DNA of 64,000 bases from Azolla caroliniana. Lineage: Eukaryota > Polypodiophyta. The notes beneath the pieces are model-generated. The model searched no databases. It was not told where the DNA came from and saw nothing but the letters and a program-made list of their open reading frames with translations. The DNA lies in assembly GCA_043228905.1 (NCBI GenBank), contig JBHGNT010000011.1, forward strand, positions 20,336,001 to 20,400,000. The letters are read 5' to 3'. This document shows positions 38,758 through 51,000 of the stretch, in pieces. A program made the position numbers and the translations under genes. Each line of letters begins with the position of its first letter. The first letter of the stretch is position 1.

Positions 38758-40986
38758 GCCGAAAATCCTCACGACAACGGATTGAGTTGTTTTGTAAAGC
38801 ATCAGGTGGGAAAATTAATTGGGACAAAAGTAGAGGGTTTTGGGTAAGTCCAAACTCATGACCACTTTAGCGTCCTAATGCTGATTTTCAATGGGTCCCT
38901 AATGGAAGGGTTGTTAAATATTTGGACTTTTTGGTGGGAGTTGAGATTCAGAAGAATCATCAGCTTGAGCAAGTGAAAGACAAAATCAGAAAAAAACTTC
39001 GATTATGGGGATCAGTAAAGCTTCGGTTATTTGGACTTTTTGGTGGGAGTTGAGATTCAAAAGAATCATCAGCTTGAGCAAGTGAAAGACAAAATAAGAA
39101 AAAAGCTTCGGTTATGGGCATCAGTAAAGCTTTCCCTTGCAAGTAGAGTGGTTGTGGTAAACCACATTTTGTTGGCCACCATGTGGTACTCGTTGGCATG
39201 TTGGATGTTAGATAAAGATTTCATCAAAAATATTAAGGCAATGGTGAGAGGGTTCCTTTGGTCGGGTAGAGACCATGAGACGACGTTCGGCTAAAGTGGC
39301 CTGGAGTTGTTTGATCAAGGCAAAAAATCAAGGTGGACTTGGGATGGTGGATTCGATTCACCAAAGTAAGGCTTTACTCGATAAGCTCCTGGTGCGAAGT
39401 CTCCAACCTGGACCAAAATTGTGGAAGTTGCTTCTTAGGGACAGAGCTGAACTCTGGTGTCTGAGGAATGGCGACCCTTGGAAGGCAAAGAAGTGGTGGT
39501 TGTTTAGTCCAGGCCTAAAGTTAAAAGACCCGACTAGCATGGAGGATAGGGTGGCCCGCACCATAATGAGAGCCTTGTCAAGTTTAAGAGAGGGTTGGTC
39601 TTAATGCAGCCAAAAACAAGGCAGGAACAACTCCGTCAACCATTGTTCTGGAACCCCATCATTAAAAGCGATGACGGTAGGATGCTTGGCTAGAAAAAAT
39701 ACTTGCCATGGGGACAAATGGTAGGGTACAATGTGAGTTCAGTAAGAGACTAGGAGGTTTTCAAAAGGAAAAGAAGGGAGGGTCCGGTTGGTGGTACTAG
39801 GTTTACTGGCAGGCTGGAAAAGGTGACCTGTTTGATAGATAAGGCTGTTGATGGTCTAGCTAGCCTGAACGAAGAAGAGGGGGTCTGGTTTGGGTGGTTT
39901 GTAGGTGAGGGTGAGGTGTCCATCTAATGAGTATTGTTTATGGGGCAACCTAAGTGCTTTGGCAGACAATGAGCAGTGGTTGGCAGTGCGAGTGGCAGTG
40001 TTGGAAGGTAAGAAGTGGCAAGTAAACCCGGACCTAGGGAAGCTGGAATCTTATTGTAAGCTTTAGATAGTTGACACAAGCCCGTATGTGAGTTGGATTG
40101 GGACCCACTGGAGGTGTGGTGGCAGAAACCGGGAACAAACAAAGTGGAACGGTTTTTCGAGTACACTACTAAGCTAGGAAGGCAAGTCATTGCCTCCAAA
40201 TCTATGGGTGTTGCTCTAACTCGCAATAGTTGGAAGGATAAAGGCATTTCTAATGACTTGTTGAAGTCATTTTGGAGGAGACTATGGGTGTTCGATATGC
40301 CAGAAAAAATAAAGCTTTGCTTGTGGCTTCTTAAACATAAAGCGGTACCAGTGGGGGAGTGGCTCAGGTGTCATGGTGATGAGGCTGGTTGCAAGATATG
40401 TGGACACCCTTTGGAATCAATTCCTCACTGTTTTTGGAATTGTTGAGAGGCTATTTACATTTGGGGTAGAAGTCTCAGGATAGTGGCAGCATGTGGCGTG
40501 AATGGGAGAGTGGTATGGGGTTCCATACAGGGGCTAAAGTTAACAGAGGAAGGCTAGGTTGAATAGTTAAACCCCCATGGTCATGAATTTATAGTGTAGG
40601 GTAGCAAGGTGTTTCAATGTGCAGGAGTTCGACCTGGCACTAACTCAGAATTTTTTGAAGAGATATGAATGATGGTGGCTTCTTTATCGGTTTGGCACAT
40701 TTGGACCAGGCATTGTAAGTTTGTTTTTCAACAAGAAAAGATCCCTAACGGTGAGGTGTTGTTAAATATCTTGTTCGAGATGGTATCTTGGCTGCGGGGA
40801 CAGTACAACTCGATTCAGGGGGAATCTGATGCAGTTGAAAGAGCTCGGTCAAAGTTCCTGTTGAAATGGGGTAGTTCTCCTATGGTGGGAAGATCATCAT
40901 CAGGGCCTAAATGGAACTACCAAGCACCCCAATGGTTGTTTCCCCCAATAGCTTCCATCAGTGCCCAGGTGTGTAACTATGTATAG
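38758..40986 (+). pseudogene. LINE ORF2 fragment: RT C-terminal and zinc-binding region
   Basis: Reading resumes with FCKASGGKINWDKSRGFWV at about 38790. It continues through the duplicated YLDFLVGVEI/LEQVKDKIRKKL segment to LASRVVVVNHILLATMWYS (39135), then RRSAKVAWS with QGGLGMVD (39280-39350). The zinc-binding part (40250-40446) has FWRRLWVFDMPEKIKLCLWLL, AVPVGEWLRCH and a Cys/His set CKICGHPLESIPHCFWNC. The tail at 40669-40986 contains VWHIWTRHCKFVF. Frame shifts lie near 38780, 39285 and 40080. Confidence 0.85.
38921..39138 (+). repeat. 109-bp tandem duplication within the LINE
   Basis: 38921-39029 and 39030-39138 begin with the same TTTGGACTTTTTGGTGGGAG and share nearly all bases. They differ at a handful of sites (for example CAGAAG/CAAAAG and ATCAGA/ATAAGA). 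The period of 109 is not a multiple of three, so the duplication also shifts the ORF2 frame. Confidence 0.9.
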
Positions 40987-41258
40987 ATATGGTACAAATT
41001 ACTAGGTTATAGGAGTTGTGGATACTTTTGTTGTAAATGAGGTGGGGACTATGTCCACTTTGAAGAGAAGGCCAAAGTGAGGGTTGCTGAATTTTTGGTG
41101 GTCTATGGTGTAATTGTTTGCTAACTAATACGTAGTGTTTTTTTGGAAAAAAGAAGAAGAAGATTATGTAGATTCAAACAAATGGTAGTTAGCCCAACAA
41201 ACTTGCATATCATCTAGAGAAATAGATAGGTTTTATATCCAAGAGTGGGCAATTGCAT

Positions 41259-41259
<1 letters not shown>

Positions 41260-41298
<39 letters not shown>
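41260..41298 (+). repeat. (AG)n microsatellite
   Basis: An uninterrupted AG run of about 19 units just downstream of the LINE 3' end. Confidence 0.95.
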
Positions 41299-41299
<1 letters not shown>

Positions 41300-41300
<1 letters not shown>

Positions 41301-43735
41301 AAGATATGAACTATGCAACCATGTTAACATTTTCGATGTATTTGGAGTTGGTAAAACGTCTCTTAGTTTTAAAGAATGTTGTTGATAGGCCTTGCAATTG
41401 AGAGTGCACATTATGATCGAAAATACAATCTTAGAAGATGGGTTGAGAATCACAATTGAAAATGTGGGGAAAGCAAGTTCAAGTGGGATCAAAGGTGGAT
41501 CCTATTGTGGTAGAGCATGCTTCGCTAACCTTTGAACCTAATGTAAAAGCATTTTGAGCTTATGAGTTTCTACACTTATTTTGGCTATTTTGACTCATAA
41601 TATACCCATGGCAACATAGAGAGAATTAATTCAAAAGTAGAATTACATAAATTCGCTTATAAATTCATGAAAGTAGATTTCAAACATTTAAATTATGGTG
41701 TGTGGCATCAAATATGTAGGTACACACAAACAACTTAAATGGAGCAATTCACTACATATATAAAAGCAATAATGTACACGGATACAGGTAGATGGATACT
41801 TGATTTAAGATTCCTTGTAGAGAAAGGGTATCTATCGAAAAGGCTCATGAAAGTTGAGAGGAAGATGTTAGTGGTGTTGTTGCTGCAAAAAAACATTATG
41901 CTTGCTTGAAGCTATAGTTTATAACTAGAAGGGCCCAAAATGGACATCATGATAGATTCGAAATTTTACAAAATTATTCTCTCTCGACCAAAAGGAAAAA
42001 GGCTTCCGTTGGAACCAAAATTGTTATTCCAAAAAATCCATTGGAACCATTTTGGAATTGATCTTTAGAGAAAAGTAATAATTTTTACATCCAAATGAAT
42101 ATACTCCTCAAACTTCTTGAATCCTCCCGCAAGATAAGTTAGTTGCTCCACAATGCATTAAGTACATCAATGAGAAATCATTTTTTATAAGGCCCAATTT
42201 AATTTGAGCCCAAAAGTTATATTCTGCACTATAATGAATGGATGTTAGAAGACACACATGAAGATTACCTTTTGGACAATATTCTAAAGAAAGAAGGGCA
42301 AGAGAGTGTGACAACTAATGATATCATACATATACAATAGGCATCTATTTTGCCTAATTATCCCATGCACATAAGGCATAATGTGGCAGGCAATAGGCAA
42401 GGAAATGGTAGTTTCCACATTTCATATGTCTCATCCTAGCTCAATTTATTTGCATGGAAAACAATGTTTCCGAGGAAGTGCACGAGGGCATAGTTTGTGG
42501 ACATTATGTTAGACAAGGAATCATGCATAGTTGTCATTTGTCTTGTGATGAAGGATATAAAAACAGAGCTTGCACACAATGTTGACAGTTGGACAAGGAA
42601 TATCAAGAAAATGTTATCAACATACAAATATCAAACATGTATGGTACTTATATGTCTTAGTTAACAATCACACACAACACGCATAATAGTATTACTTGTA
42701 TTAACAACACTCTAAAGTTAGCCCCACATTTAATAGGATATATCACCCAAAAAAAAGAATTTGGGCATTGGTCTAACCTTCTAGTTCAATTTTAGTTGCG
42801 AATCCTCTTTTCTAAGTCTTCTCCCTCATTCTATTGTGTGATTATTAGTATCTAAAGGATGATTAAGGTAATCACACACAAGTGCTCACTAACCCAACTA
42901 GAATATTTGTTTGTTCTATTTAATCACCAAAACGGAGTACATGCTCAATAACATTGTGATTTTATCACCTTGAAACACATCCTCTTTTTTACCAAAAAAA
43001 CACTACTTCACATTATTTAGCAAACAGAATAAACAAAGTTCAACCCAAATCCACAGTGGGATCAATATATACAACACGGAGGAACCACTCCAAAACCTTG
43101 AAACACATCCTATGCACATAACCTCGTAATTGCAAATCTCATGTAAGGAGTTAGATGCAAAATTAGAGAATATAAAGTAAAATTCTCAAGAAAAAAATGG
43201 TATAAATGTATATTAATTTTCTCAATATCGTTAGACCAATGGTTAAGACTTGTGTACTTCGGTTTTATAGCTGAATAGGAAAGTACACCTTAAGTAGTGC
43301 GTAATTACTTCCTACTTAATAATGTTGTGCCTCCCTTAAGGGGTCACTTTCCAATGAGTGTTGCCTATATTTTTCTATAGAAAGTTGAGCAAGTATAGCC
43401 AAAGAAAGTGTTGGCCTTCTTTTAATAGAAGGTTTAGTATAGACCTTTTTATTAAAAAAAGTCCAGATAGAGAAGGATCTCAATTTCCCATAAACATAAT
43501 ATGTTTCATATTAAATCTAATATAAAGATTTACTCAGAATATTCTTCTCATCAAATCTTCATATGATATGTCACTCATATTAAATGTCAAGTGAGAGGGC
43601 ATCATATAAAATTGCTTTTCTAGCGCTTACATGAGACATGTAGAGTTATAACAATGACTCATAACAAATGGGTCTTTGGTTAAGAGTCTAGACAAACTTT
43701 TCCTTTGATAAATTTTATTTGTAGCTCTCATTGTT
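41300..43735. other. Gene-free region
   Basis: No gene is recognised. The right third may include the LTR of the copia remnant that lies just beyond it, but I could not fix its far end. Confidence 0.45.
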
Positions 43736-43739
43736 TGTT

Positions 43740-44010
43740 GTATTCAATATCCCCCCCCAAAGCACATATTTAGATAACAAAGTTCTAAATTTTCCCAAAA
43801 TTTGAAGAACCTAGCTTTATAAAGAAGGTTGTGAGAATATTTGCGATTTGGTTTTCGGTCTGTGATATAGTTTAGATTTATGACTCTTCAATCACCTTTT
43901 CATCAATATAATGATAGTAGACTTTTATATGTTTGGTCCTGACTCCTAGCATGAAAAATGGATTTTTTATAGGGCTCATAATATCATTAAATATTTGAAT
44001 AAACAATGTT
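43740..44010 (-). mobile_element. Ty1/copia remnant: RNase H end plus polypurine tract
   Basis: On the minus strand from about 44010 the frame reads KNPFFMLGVRTKHIKVYYHY and then IDEKVIEES with a stop at about 43880. This is the end of copia RNase H, whose hallmark is RTKHI followed by YHxI. After further degraded codons (LYKARFFKFWENLELC) comes a purine run GGGGGGGG (43758-43751). TGAATACAACAAACAATG follows at 43746, a plausible LTR start. The region upstream on the minus strand is too decayed to show RT. Confidence 0.55.
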
Positions 44011-44193
44011 AGTTATTTCTTTGACCTCCACAACATTTGTTACAACATTGTTACAACTTACTAATCTATCCGAGGTTTTTCTTCATGCCCCATTGATATC
44101 ACAACATAACTCGAAGAGGGGTTTATTGTTTACATACAATTCTTCTTCTTTTTTTGACATATCAAAAGATTATCTGGATTACAGCCATGTGTG

Positions 44194-44433
44194 AATGGAT
44201 AGGCACTATCATAAATTTGTTTATACCACTTTGAGCTAGCATCACCTCTATCTCTTGAAGATCTTCCTTATTTCATGTAAAATTCAATCCAATCATTACA
44301 TATATACAAGTACAATGGATAGGCGCTTTCCTAAATTTGTTTATATTACTTTGACCTAGCATCATCTCTATCTCTTGAAGATCTTCCTTGTTTCAAGTAA
44401 TATTCAATACAATCATTAGATATATACCAGTTC
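44194..44433 (+). repeat. 120-bp tandem duplication
   Basis: 44194-44313 and 44314-44433 both start AATGGATAGGC and contain CTAGCATCA and TCTATCTCTTGAAGATCTTCC. Scattered substitutions separate them, so the duplication is older than those at 26.3 and 51.2 kb. No coding content. Confidence 0.88.
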
Positions 44434-44889
44434 AATCTGTGATTAAAAGAAAAAAAAGAAAATCCATTCATTAGTGTAAACAAATTATAAAGTTCTGAAT
44501 CCTGATTCCCATGTGATGGTCGGAGGAAACAACCATTCTGGCTGAAAGTACCAAAAAGGAGTGCCATTCTTCAAGGACATAAGTGGAGAAGCTTTCCACA
44601 GTAAGAAACTGATGGCGCTGAGCAACTTTATCATCAGAATTTCCAATAATAGAATCCCATTGACCCTTCAGTTAGTGAGGCTCTATCTTAATGAAAAACG
44701 AGAGAGCACCGAGCCTTCCAGATAGCAAAATGGTACTACTAAGTGCTTGCATATAAGTTTAAATACTTTTTACCAGTAAATTTGAAATTAGATGGCAAAA
44801 TGATACAATACTAAGTGATAGCATAGAGGTTTAAATACATAATATATTCAATATGAAGGTATGCCAATTGCTCTTGTATATTTGTGTGC

Positions 44890-45225
44890 TTCACATATTT
44901 TCTCTAACCCTAACATGGATACACCTTTCCATTACTTCATAACACTTCCCTTTGCTATTGGCCTTCTTTAAGATAATGATTATAGCCTTCTTTATATATT
45001 CAATATAGAGTGATACCAATTGGTTTTGCGTATGTGTGCCTGCACACTCTCTAACCCTAACACGGATATAACTTTCCATTCCTAATCAGCATTGTTCAAG
45101 TGATTGTATTCTTAATATATTTGGCATAAAGTGATACCCATCTGTCTTGTAAATTCGTTTGCCTCACATGTTTCTCTAACCTTTTACATGGATATAGCTT
45201 TCCATTCCTTCATATCCTATCCATT
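44890..45225 (+). repeat. Three imperfect copies of a CTCTAACCCTAACATGGATA unit
   Basis: Related segments occur at about 44900, 45048 and 45172. Each has CTCTAACC, ACATGGATA or ACACGGATA, and TTTCCATTCCTT, and each is preceded by words such as TTGCCTCACATGTTTC or TGTGCCTGCAC. Spacing is about 125-150 bases. This looks like a decayed tandem array with no known family. Confidence 0.6.
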
Positions 45226-45229
45226 TTCC

Positions 45230-46001
45230 ATTGGCCTTGTTCAAGACATGCCAATCCCCTACAATTTCACATCAACACAACTGGCTCTGATATAGATCAT
45301 ATATTGAGCCCACAATCATAAGCAACTGTTTTGAATGGTATGTTGAGCCCATATATGAGTTACATTCTGAGCCATACAATTACTTGCTAGTAATCTAATA
45401 ATGAATGCCAACAAATATTGTTGTTGCATATATGAACATGATCCATAACACCCTCAAAACAGCCATATGCAACTTAAAATCTATAGAATAAGGTGGTTTG
45501 ATATTCAACACAGATTATCATAACATTCTGGAACCAAACTTCCAGTGCTATCAGTTTCAACAACAAACATGATAATGATTTTAAGAGGATATGTTGAGTT
45601 TGCTATTTTACCAGTCACAGGTAGTCAGTTAGGTCTATAAACATCAAATTATTCCTGTCCTTTCAGAACATAAAAGACCACAGAATGAAATATTCAGAGA
45701 AAGATGGTTTAATCATTACAATGCTGATGTTTTCTAACATATGTATATAATTCCTCATACAATTTCCTATCTATCCTGAAACATCTGTTTCAGGTAAGAG
45801 GTTGCACAGAAAGAAGAGGAAGTGATGCTTACATATATATTTGAAGTGGGGAAATAGCATTACATGGTTCAATCGCTTGCAGATATTTTTCCAATGCATC
45901 CACAGTCCATTAACAAAAAACCGTTGTATCACTGCATTATGGCTTTAGCTCATCCAAGATCTCTCTCTCTTTTAAAATTGTCATTTCAAACTTGTACTCA
46001 T
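45230..46001. other. Region downstream of the TM9SF gene
   Basis: About 770 bases of AT-rich DNA with no coding signal. The 3' UTR of the TM9SF gene should lie at its right edge on the minus strand. Confidence 0.5.
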
Positions 46002-49000
46002 TCAATCGATCTTCACAGATCCATATATGGTCCTCACAAACCAGAAGCAAGCATAGAAGCCAATTGTTCCTGTGAGCACGAAGAAACTATAGGAGATGAT
46101 GATCATGTAACCAAAGTAAAGCAAACCTGAAACGAGTTTTGTAATATCAAGCTTTGTGAAGAAATAGAACACTGCATAGAGCAAAAGATAAATCGCTGAA
46201 GAGCCGGATGTTAAATATGCTCTCCACCACCAGTGATAATCCTCACTACACAGCTGAAAATAGCATAGTACAATTGTTATTTCAGCGCACGTCACGATTA
46301 GGATCACGAAGACGAGAAACAAGAACCCAAAAATGTAGTAGAACTGATTTAGCCATATTGATGTGAGTATGAAGAAAAGCTCAATAAACACCGCCCCAAA
46401 TGGTAATATTCCACCAATGAGCACTGAGAAAACAGGCTGCATATACCACGCTTGCTCAGGGATTTGTCTTGGAATCTTGTTTGTTCTAACTGGATCTTCA
46501 ATTGCTGGTTGTTTGTACCCAAAATAGCTTCCTATAAACACCAAAGGTACAGAGATTCCAAACCATAAAAATACCAACGCAAACATGGTACCAAAAGGAA
46601 CTGCTCCAGATGACTTCTCTCCCCATATCAATGTATTCAAAACAAAAAATAGAGCAAATGCAACACCAGGAAATAAGAAAGCGGTCTTCAATGTATTCTT
46701 CTTCCATTCAGATCCTTTGAACATTTTGTAAAGACGGGCAGATGAATACCCAGCAAAAAGTCCCATAAATACCCAAAGTAACAACATAGCTGTCATCAAA
46801 CCGCCCCTGTTTGCTGGCGAAAGAAATCCAAGAAGAGCAAATATCATTGTGACGAGTGTCATTGCAAATAATTGTACACCTGATCCAACATAGACACACA
46901 ACAACCCTGCACGTGGTGGGGCTCTAAACACATCTCCATGCACAAGTTTCCATCCTGTTTCCTCCTGTGCTTCATCTTGTGTTTCTAATTCATTATACTT
47001 GGCAATGTCCCTATACAAAGTTCGCATCATTATCATGGCTACCATACCCGATAGAAACAATACAATCATGAGGGAATTTATGATAGAGAACCAATGGATT
47101 TGATCATCTGACATGTTAAGATAGACATCCCAGCGTGAAGCCCACTGGATATCACTCGCCTGAATGGTAGTATTACAACAATTAGAAAAGATATAACCTT
47201 ATTGGTGGGCGAGAAAAACTATCAGAATATAGAAGCTATTGATAAGGGACAACAAACAATTCAGTACCATGAATGTGACATCATATGTAAAAATGATCTC
47301 TTGGCCCTCCTCAACCAACTGAGGTGGCATAGCATTTGTAACATATATTTTGGAATTTGGATTGCATGTTGTGAGGCGTGGCTTTGAAAGATCCCATGGT
47401 TTCTCATATTCGTGATGAACGCTACAAATATAATTGAATGCAATGGTAATGCAAAATAAATAAATTTAGCGCGGCAAAGAATAGCCTAACCCGAATTTGA
47501 AACCAGTTTTTAAATACCTGTAAGGCGTCACCTGAAAACCTACAATTCGAGATGTATCTGTCTTAGTATCCTCGTGATATAGAACTTCAAAAGCGAGATG
47601 GTTATGGATAAAATACTCCAATTTCTGATATAAAGAAGAAGGGTTACATCGACAGCTTCTATTGCATAAATTGACTCGTTTTTCTACTAAAAAGAGTTCA
47701 TACCTCAGTATCACCAAGTTTCCCATTGAACCCAACAGGCAAACCCCTTTCATAAAAGAAAGAGCTCACATCATGTCTTTGTCTCTTTATTGCAACAGGC
47801 AGGTTATCAAGAATCCTGAACAGCATTAGCATGAGAAAGTATGAAAAATAATGTGTTTAGATACTTACAAATATAGCTACAACCAAATCAAAGTAGTTGC
47901 GAACTCACTTACATATTGACTCGATACTCATCCTCAATCTTTTCCTTGAACTTGGTAGCATCCTCAGCTGAAAGCTTGTCTATCTTGCAAATAACATTGC
48001 ATAGCTTGCTATCTCTCATTTGAAACTGAGATAAGAAAGTGATCAGGTAGCAATAGTATACATAAAAATTATGAACAAGGCATAAAAGATCCATTCTATC
48101 TCTTATTACATTCTACATCTTGCTATCTTTTATTTGAACTAAAATTGAAAATTTATTTCATGAAGTAAATGGTGAAAAATGGTTGGGATTACATAATGTA
48201 CATCATACCACAGATGGCACACTCACAATGTCAACTGAGATCCAATAGCTATTTCCTAGTTTCATAGCATCATTTAAAACTTGGAATCTCTTATTTGCAA
48301 CTAAAGCAAAGTTACCACATAGTTCCATCACATAGCATGCACTTGCCATCTCTTAACTAAGATCAAATGTTTATGACATACGGGATGTACATCTTGCTAT
48401 CTCTTATCTGAACTTCAATAGAACATCTATTCCAGAATTTCATAAATTAGAGGTACAAAAGGTTTGATACTATACCGAGAAAGGTGCATTCTCGATGCGA
48501 TCTCCTCTTAACACCTCTCCAAGATTCTCGGCACTGTTAATTATTTTTTCTGGTCTACAGTAAGGAAGATCATAGTAGATATATGGCAATTGTGTCTTCG
48601 TAGAGGTTAGTTTATTAACCTTCACGAATAAATCATCCCCCTGATGTGTGCAGAACAGAGAAATTTATTCATCAGAGAGGGATAATCAATTATCTTGGAA
48701 AGAAAATTATGTAGATATTGTTTATCACTGCATGTTAAAGGAGTTATATTTCAAAGAAATCATGTAATGAAAATGAGTAAATAAATTATCTTTAATTCTG
48801 AATCAGGAAGAATTTATGCATTAGAAGAACAAAATAAGTCATCTTGATAGGTAAAACTGGTAGAGCTTATTCATTACAACAGGTAAATCATTCATCAATT
48901 ATACTTCATAGAAAATAAAGGCATTCATAGAACGTATTCACCTGAATGAGTAAAGGCATTAATCTTTGAACAAGAATCAGGTAGAAGTTATTCGTCCAAC

Positions 49001-49878
49001 AAATAAAAACATTTAGATCGTAAAAATAATTCAACGAAACAAGTTAAACAGACATCTTGGACCAAAAACCAAAAGTTGCTCATCAGTACAAGTTTAAGAT
49101 GTCCCTTTCTTAAGAAAATCAGGTAGCATCCATTCAACTAAACAAGTAAAAGCAATCATCTTGGAACAAAATAAGGTGGACTTTATATCCAACGAAAATA
49201 ATATAGGAATTTACACATCAGACATAGTTAAGACAGTGTTTATTGCACACATACAGGAAAAAATTATTCATCAAGGGTAAAAATTATTCATCTTGGATAA
49301 AAAATCAGGGGTACGTTTCTTAATGAAATCGAGAAACTGGTCATCTTCAAAGGAAATTCAGGCAATTTTTTAGCTGCTTCAACAAAATCAAGTCATTTGG
49401 GAAACAAAATTAAGGTATAAACTACTGATCAAAAAGGGGAAAACATCTTCACCAAACAGAAATTCATGGGTACGAGTAAAACAAAATTCAGTATAAGTAA
49501 CATCTTGCAGCGAAAATCAGATGAGATCTTTTCAGTAAAATCAATCTTATTGGAACAAAAAAATATTTATATAAATACAAAGATCTCGACTCGAAAATAG
49601 TAAAGATCGGGTGAAAAAAAGGGCAATGAAAAGAGTGATCGAAACGACACAGATTTTGATTAAGAAACGGACATAGATCCGAAACGAATCGAATCAAGAC
49701 ATCGATTGCGATCAATCTCGAGACGATCAAAAAAGTAAAGATGAAAAAGAAAGGTAAGCTTTACCTTGCTGAAATCCTGAGGTGCTACACCAGGCAGGTA
49801 GAAAGCGCGGGAAGGATATGTAGTGAGAAGGAGAACACAGGAAAAGAAGAAGAGGAGGTTCGAGCTCGCCATCGGCAT
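46002..49878 (-). CDS. Transmembrane 9 superfamily protein (TMN/EMP70 type)
   Basis: A complete gene of seven minus-strand exons: 49878-49765, 48640-48476, 48025-47913, 47815-47704, 47624-47518, 47421-47268 and 47159-46002. All introns are GT-AG and the phases close, giving 640 residues, the family's usual size. Residues 1-25 form a signal peptide ([19 protein letters not shown]), followed by [10 protein letters not shown], the conserved mature start. The lumenal domain contains [31 protein letters not shown] and DNLPVA. Exon 7 encodes nine membrane segments and [13 protein letters not shown]. The C-terminus SVKID carries the KXD motif used for COPI binding and Golgi retention. TM9SF proteins sort membrane cargo in the Golgi/endomembrane system. 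An alternative start is Met3. No defects are seen. Confidence 0.96.
48780..49580. repeat. Degenerate minisatellite in TM9SF intron 1
   Basis: Intron 1 (48641-49764) carries many loose repeats of words such as TCATCTTGGAACAAAA, AATCAGGTAGAAGTTATTC and ATCAAACAAGTAAA, in the same order and spaced about 50-60 bases. At least eight units can be followed. The units have diverged too much for an exact consensus by eye. Confidence 0.6.
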
Positions 49879-50248
49879 CGCAGTGCAGAAAGAATTTACC
49901 CTAAGAAGCGCTGGGGTTTCCTGTAGAAATGTAAATGTTTCGTTAATTATTTTGATTAGTATTTTATTTTATTTTTCCCAAAAAGAAGCTCCGTTCACAT
50001 TAGTTAGGAAGGAGAGATTATTACAGGAAGACTTCTTGACTATAGAAGGTGGCTTGGCTCATACATAAATCAGGAAACCATCCTCCGACCAAGTTCAAGA
50101 ATATGACACTACATACTAATTTGATTACCACTATTATTTGTGTAACGAATACCCCGTTGTATTCATCATGAAATTGCCAACGATACCCTCCTGTCTTTTT
50201 CTAATGCTCTATTCGATTGTTTCATGAAAAACCCCACAATGCCCTTGC

Positions 50249-50296
50249 ATGTATGTATGTATGTATGTATGTATGTGTGTATGTATGTATGTATGC
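50249..50296 (+). repeat. ATGT tetranucleotide microsatellite
   Basis: About 12 units of ATGT with one GTGT interruption. It lies some 370 bases upstream of the TM9SF start codon. Confidence 0.9.
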
Positions 50297-50439
50297 ATAT
50301 TTGTATGTGCATATGTTTTTGTGAACCCTCTCAAAAATAATACCCATATGTGAGTATGTCTTTGTGAAAAAAACCCCCGACCAATTACCCCCATGTTTGT
50401 AGTTATGTTTACGTTCTTCATTGTAGATAGACTTGACTT

Positions 50440-51000
50440 AACTTGTAAGCTATCTAAACAATGGGTTCAAATCCTTGTACTCTAACTTACATCATATAAT
50501 AGCCCACCCTCCCCCACTAATATTTTCAAAACTTATCTCATTACATTGCTCCACATTAATCTTTTCCATTTTCATTCATGATGGGATTACCTCAATGTAA
50601 GGTATTACAACATCGGTTCAAATGCATGTACCTTCATACATCTTTGTTACACCATTTACGCTTATTCAAATAACTAGTCTCATTGTTCAATACTCTCTCT
50701 TGCTCCTTAATTATACAAGCTCACAATGCTAAGTACAAGCTATTTGCATGGAATGACATTGTTGTGTTTCCATGAATGTTAGTTTCAATATTTGTTCACT
50801 CCTAAACTACATGCCACATATCAAACTAACAACCTCTCAATCAAAACAATTAAGATACCCATGTCATTCACTCTCTCTTTTTCTCTAATTGTTTGCTTGC
50901 CCTAGTGATGGTCAATTTGGTTATAATTATAAGGTCATAGGTTCAAGTCACTACTATCATATATTTTTGCTACATCAATTATCACTTCTTCTAGACTGTA
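50440..51000 (+). mobile_element. tRNA-like SINE fragments
   Basis: At 50895-50955 the sequence reads TTGCCCTAGTGATGGTCAAT, then GGTCATAGGTTCAAGTC. This is an A-box-like start with a good B-box match (GGTTCAAGTC, 50940-50949), about 35 bases apart. Another B-box-like GGGTTCAAATCC occurs at 50463 and a weaker GGTTCAAATGC at 50613. They resemble the 2.6-kb pieces. Ends and target duplications were not found. Confidence 0.42.

Larger units (their letters stand above)
36040..41160 (+). mobile_element. L1-type LINE retrotransposon, 5'-truncated and decayed
   Basis: The order of domains is that of plant L1 ORF2: AP-like endonuclease (36090-36670), a linker, reverse transcriptase (about 37280-38900), RT C-terminal region (39028-39600), zinc-binding zf-RVT region (40250-40446) and C-terminal tail (40669-40986). 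The 3' end is GTTTTTTTGGAAAAAAGAAG near 41138. Reading needs several frame changes and passes several stops. ORF1 is absent, so the copy is 5' truncated. A 660-bp foreign insertion sits inside RT at 38101-38757, and a 109-bp tandem duplication at 38921-39138. The element cannot be autonomous. Confidence 0.9.

Noticed and set aside
46498-46899. Two short minus-strand frames inside TM9SF exon 7
   Set aside because: They are alternate-frame readings of the membrane-spanning region of the true gene.
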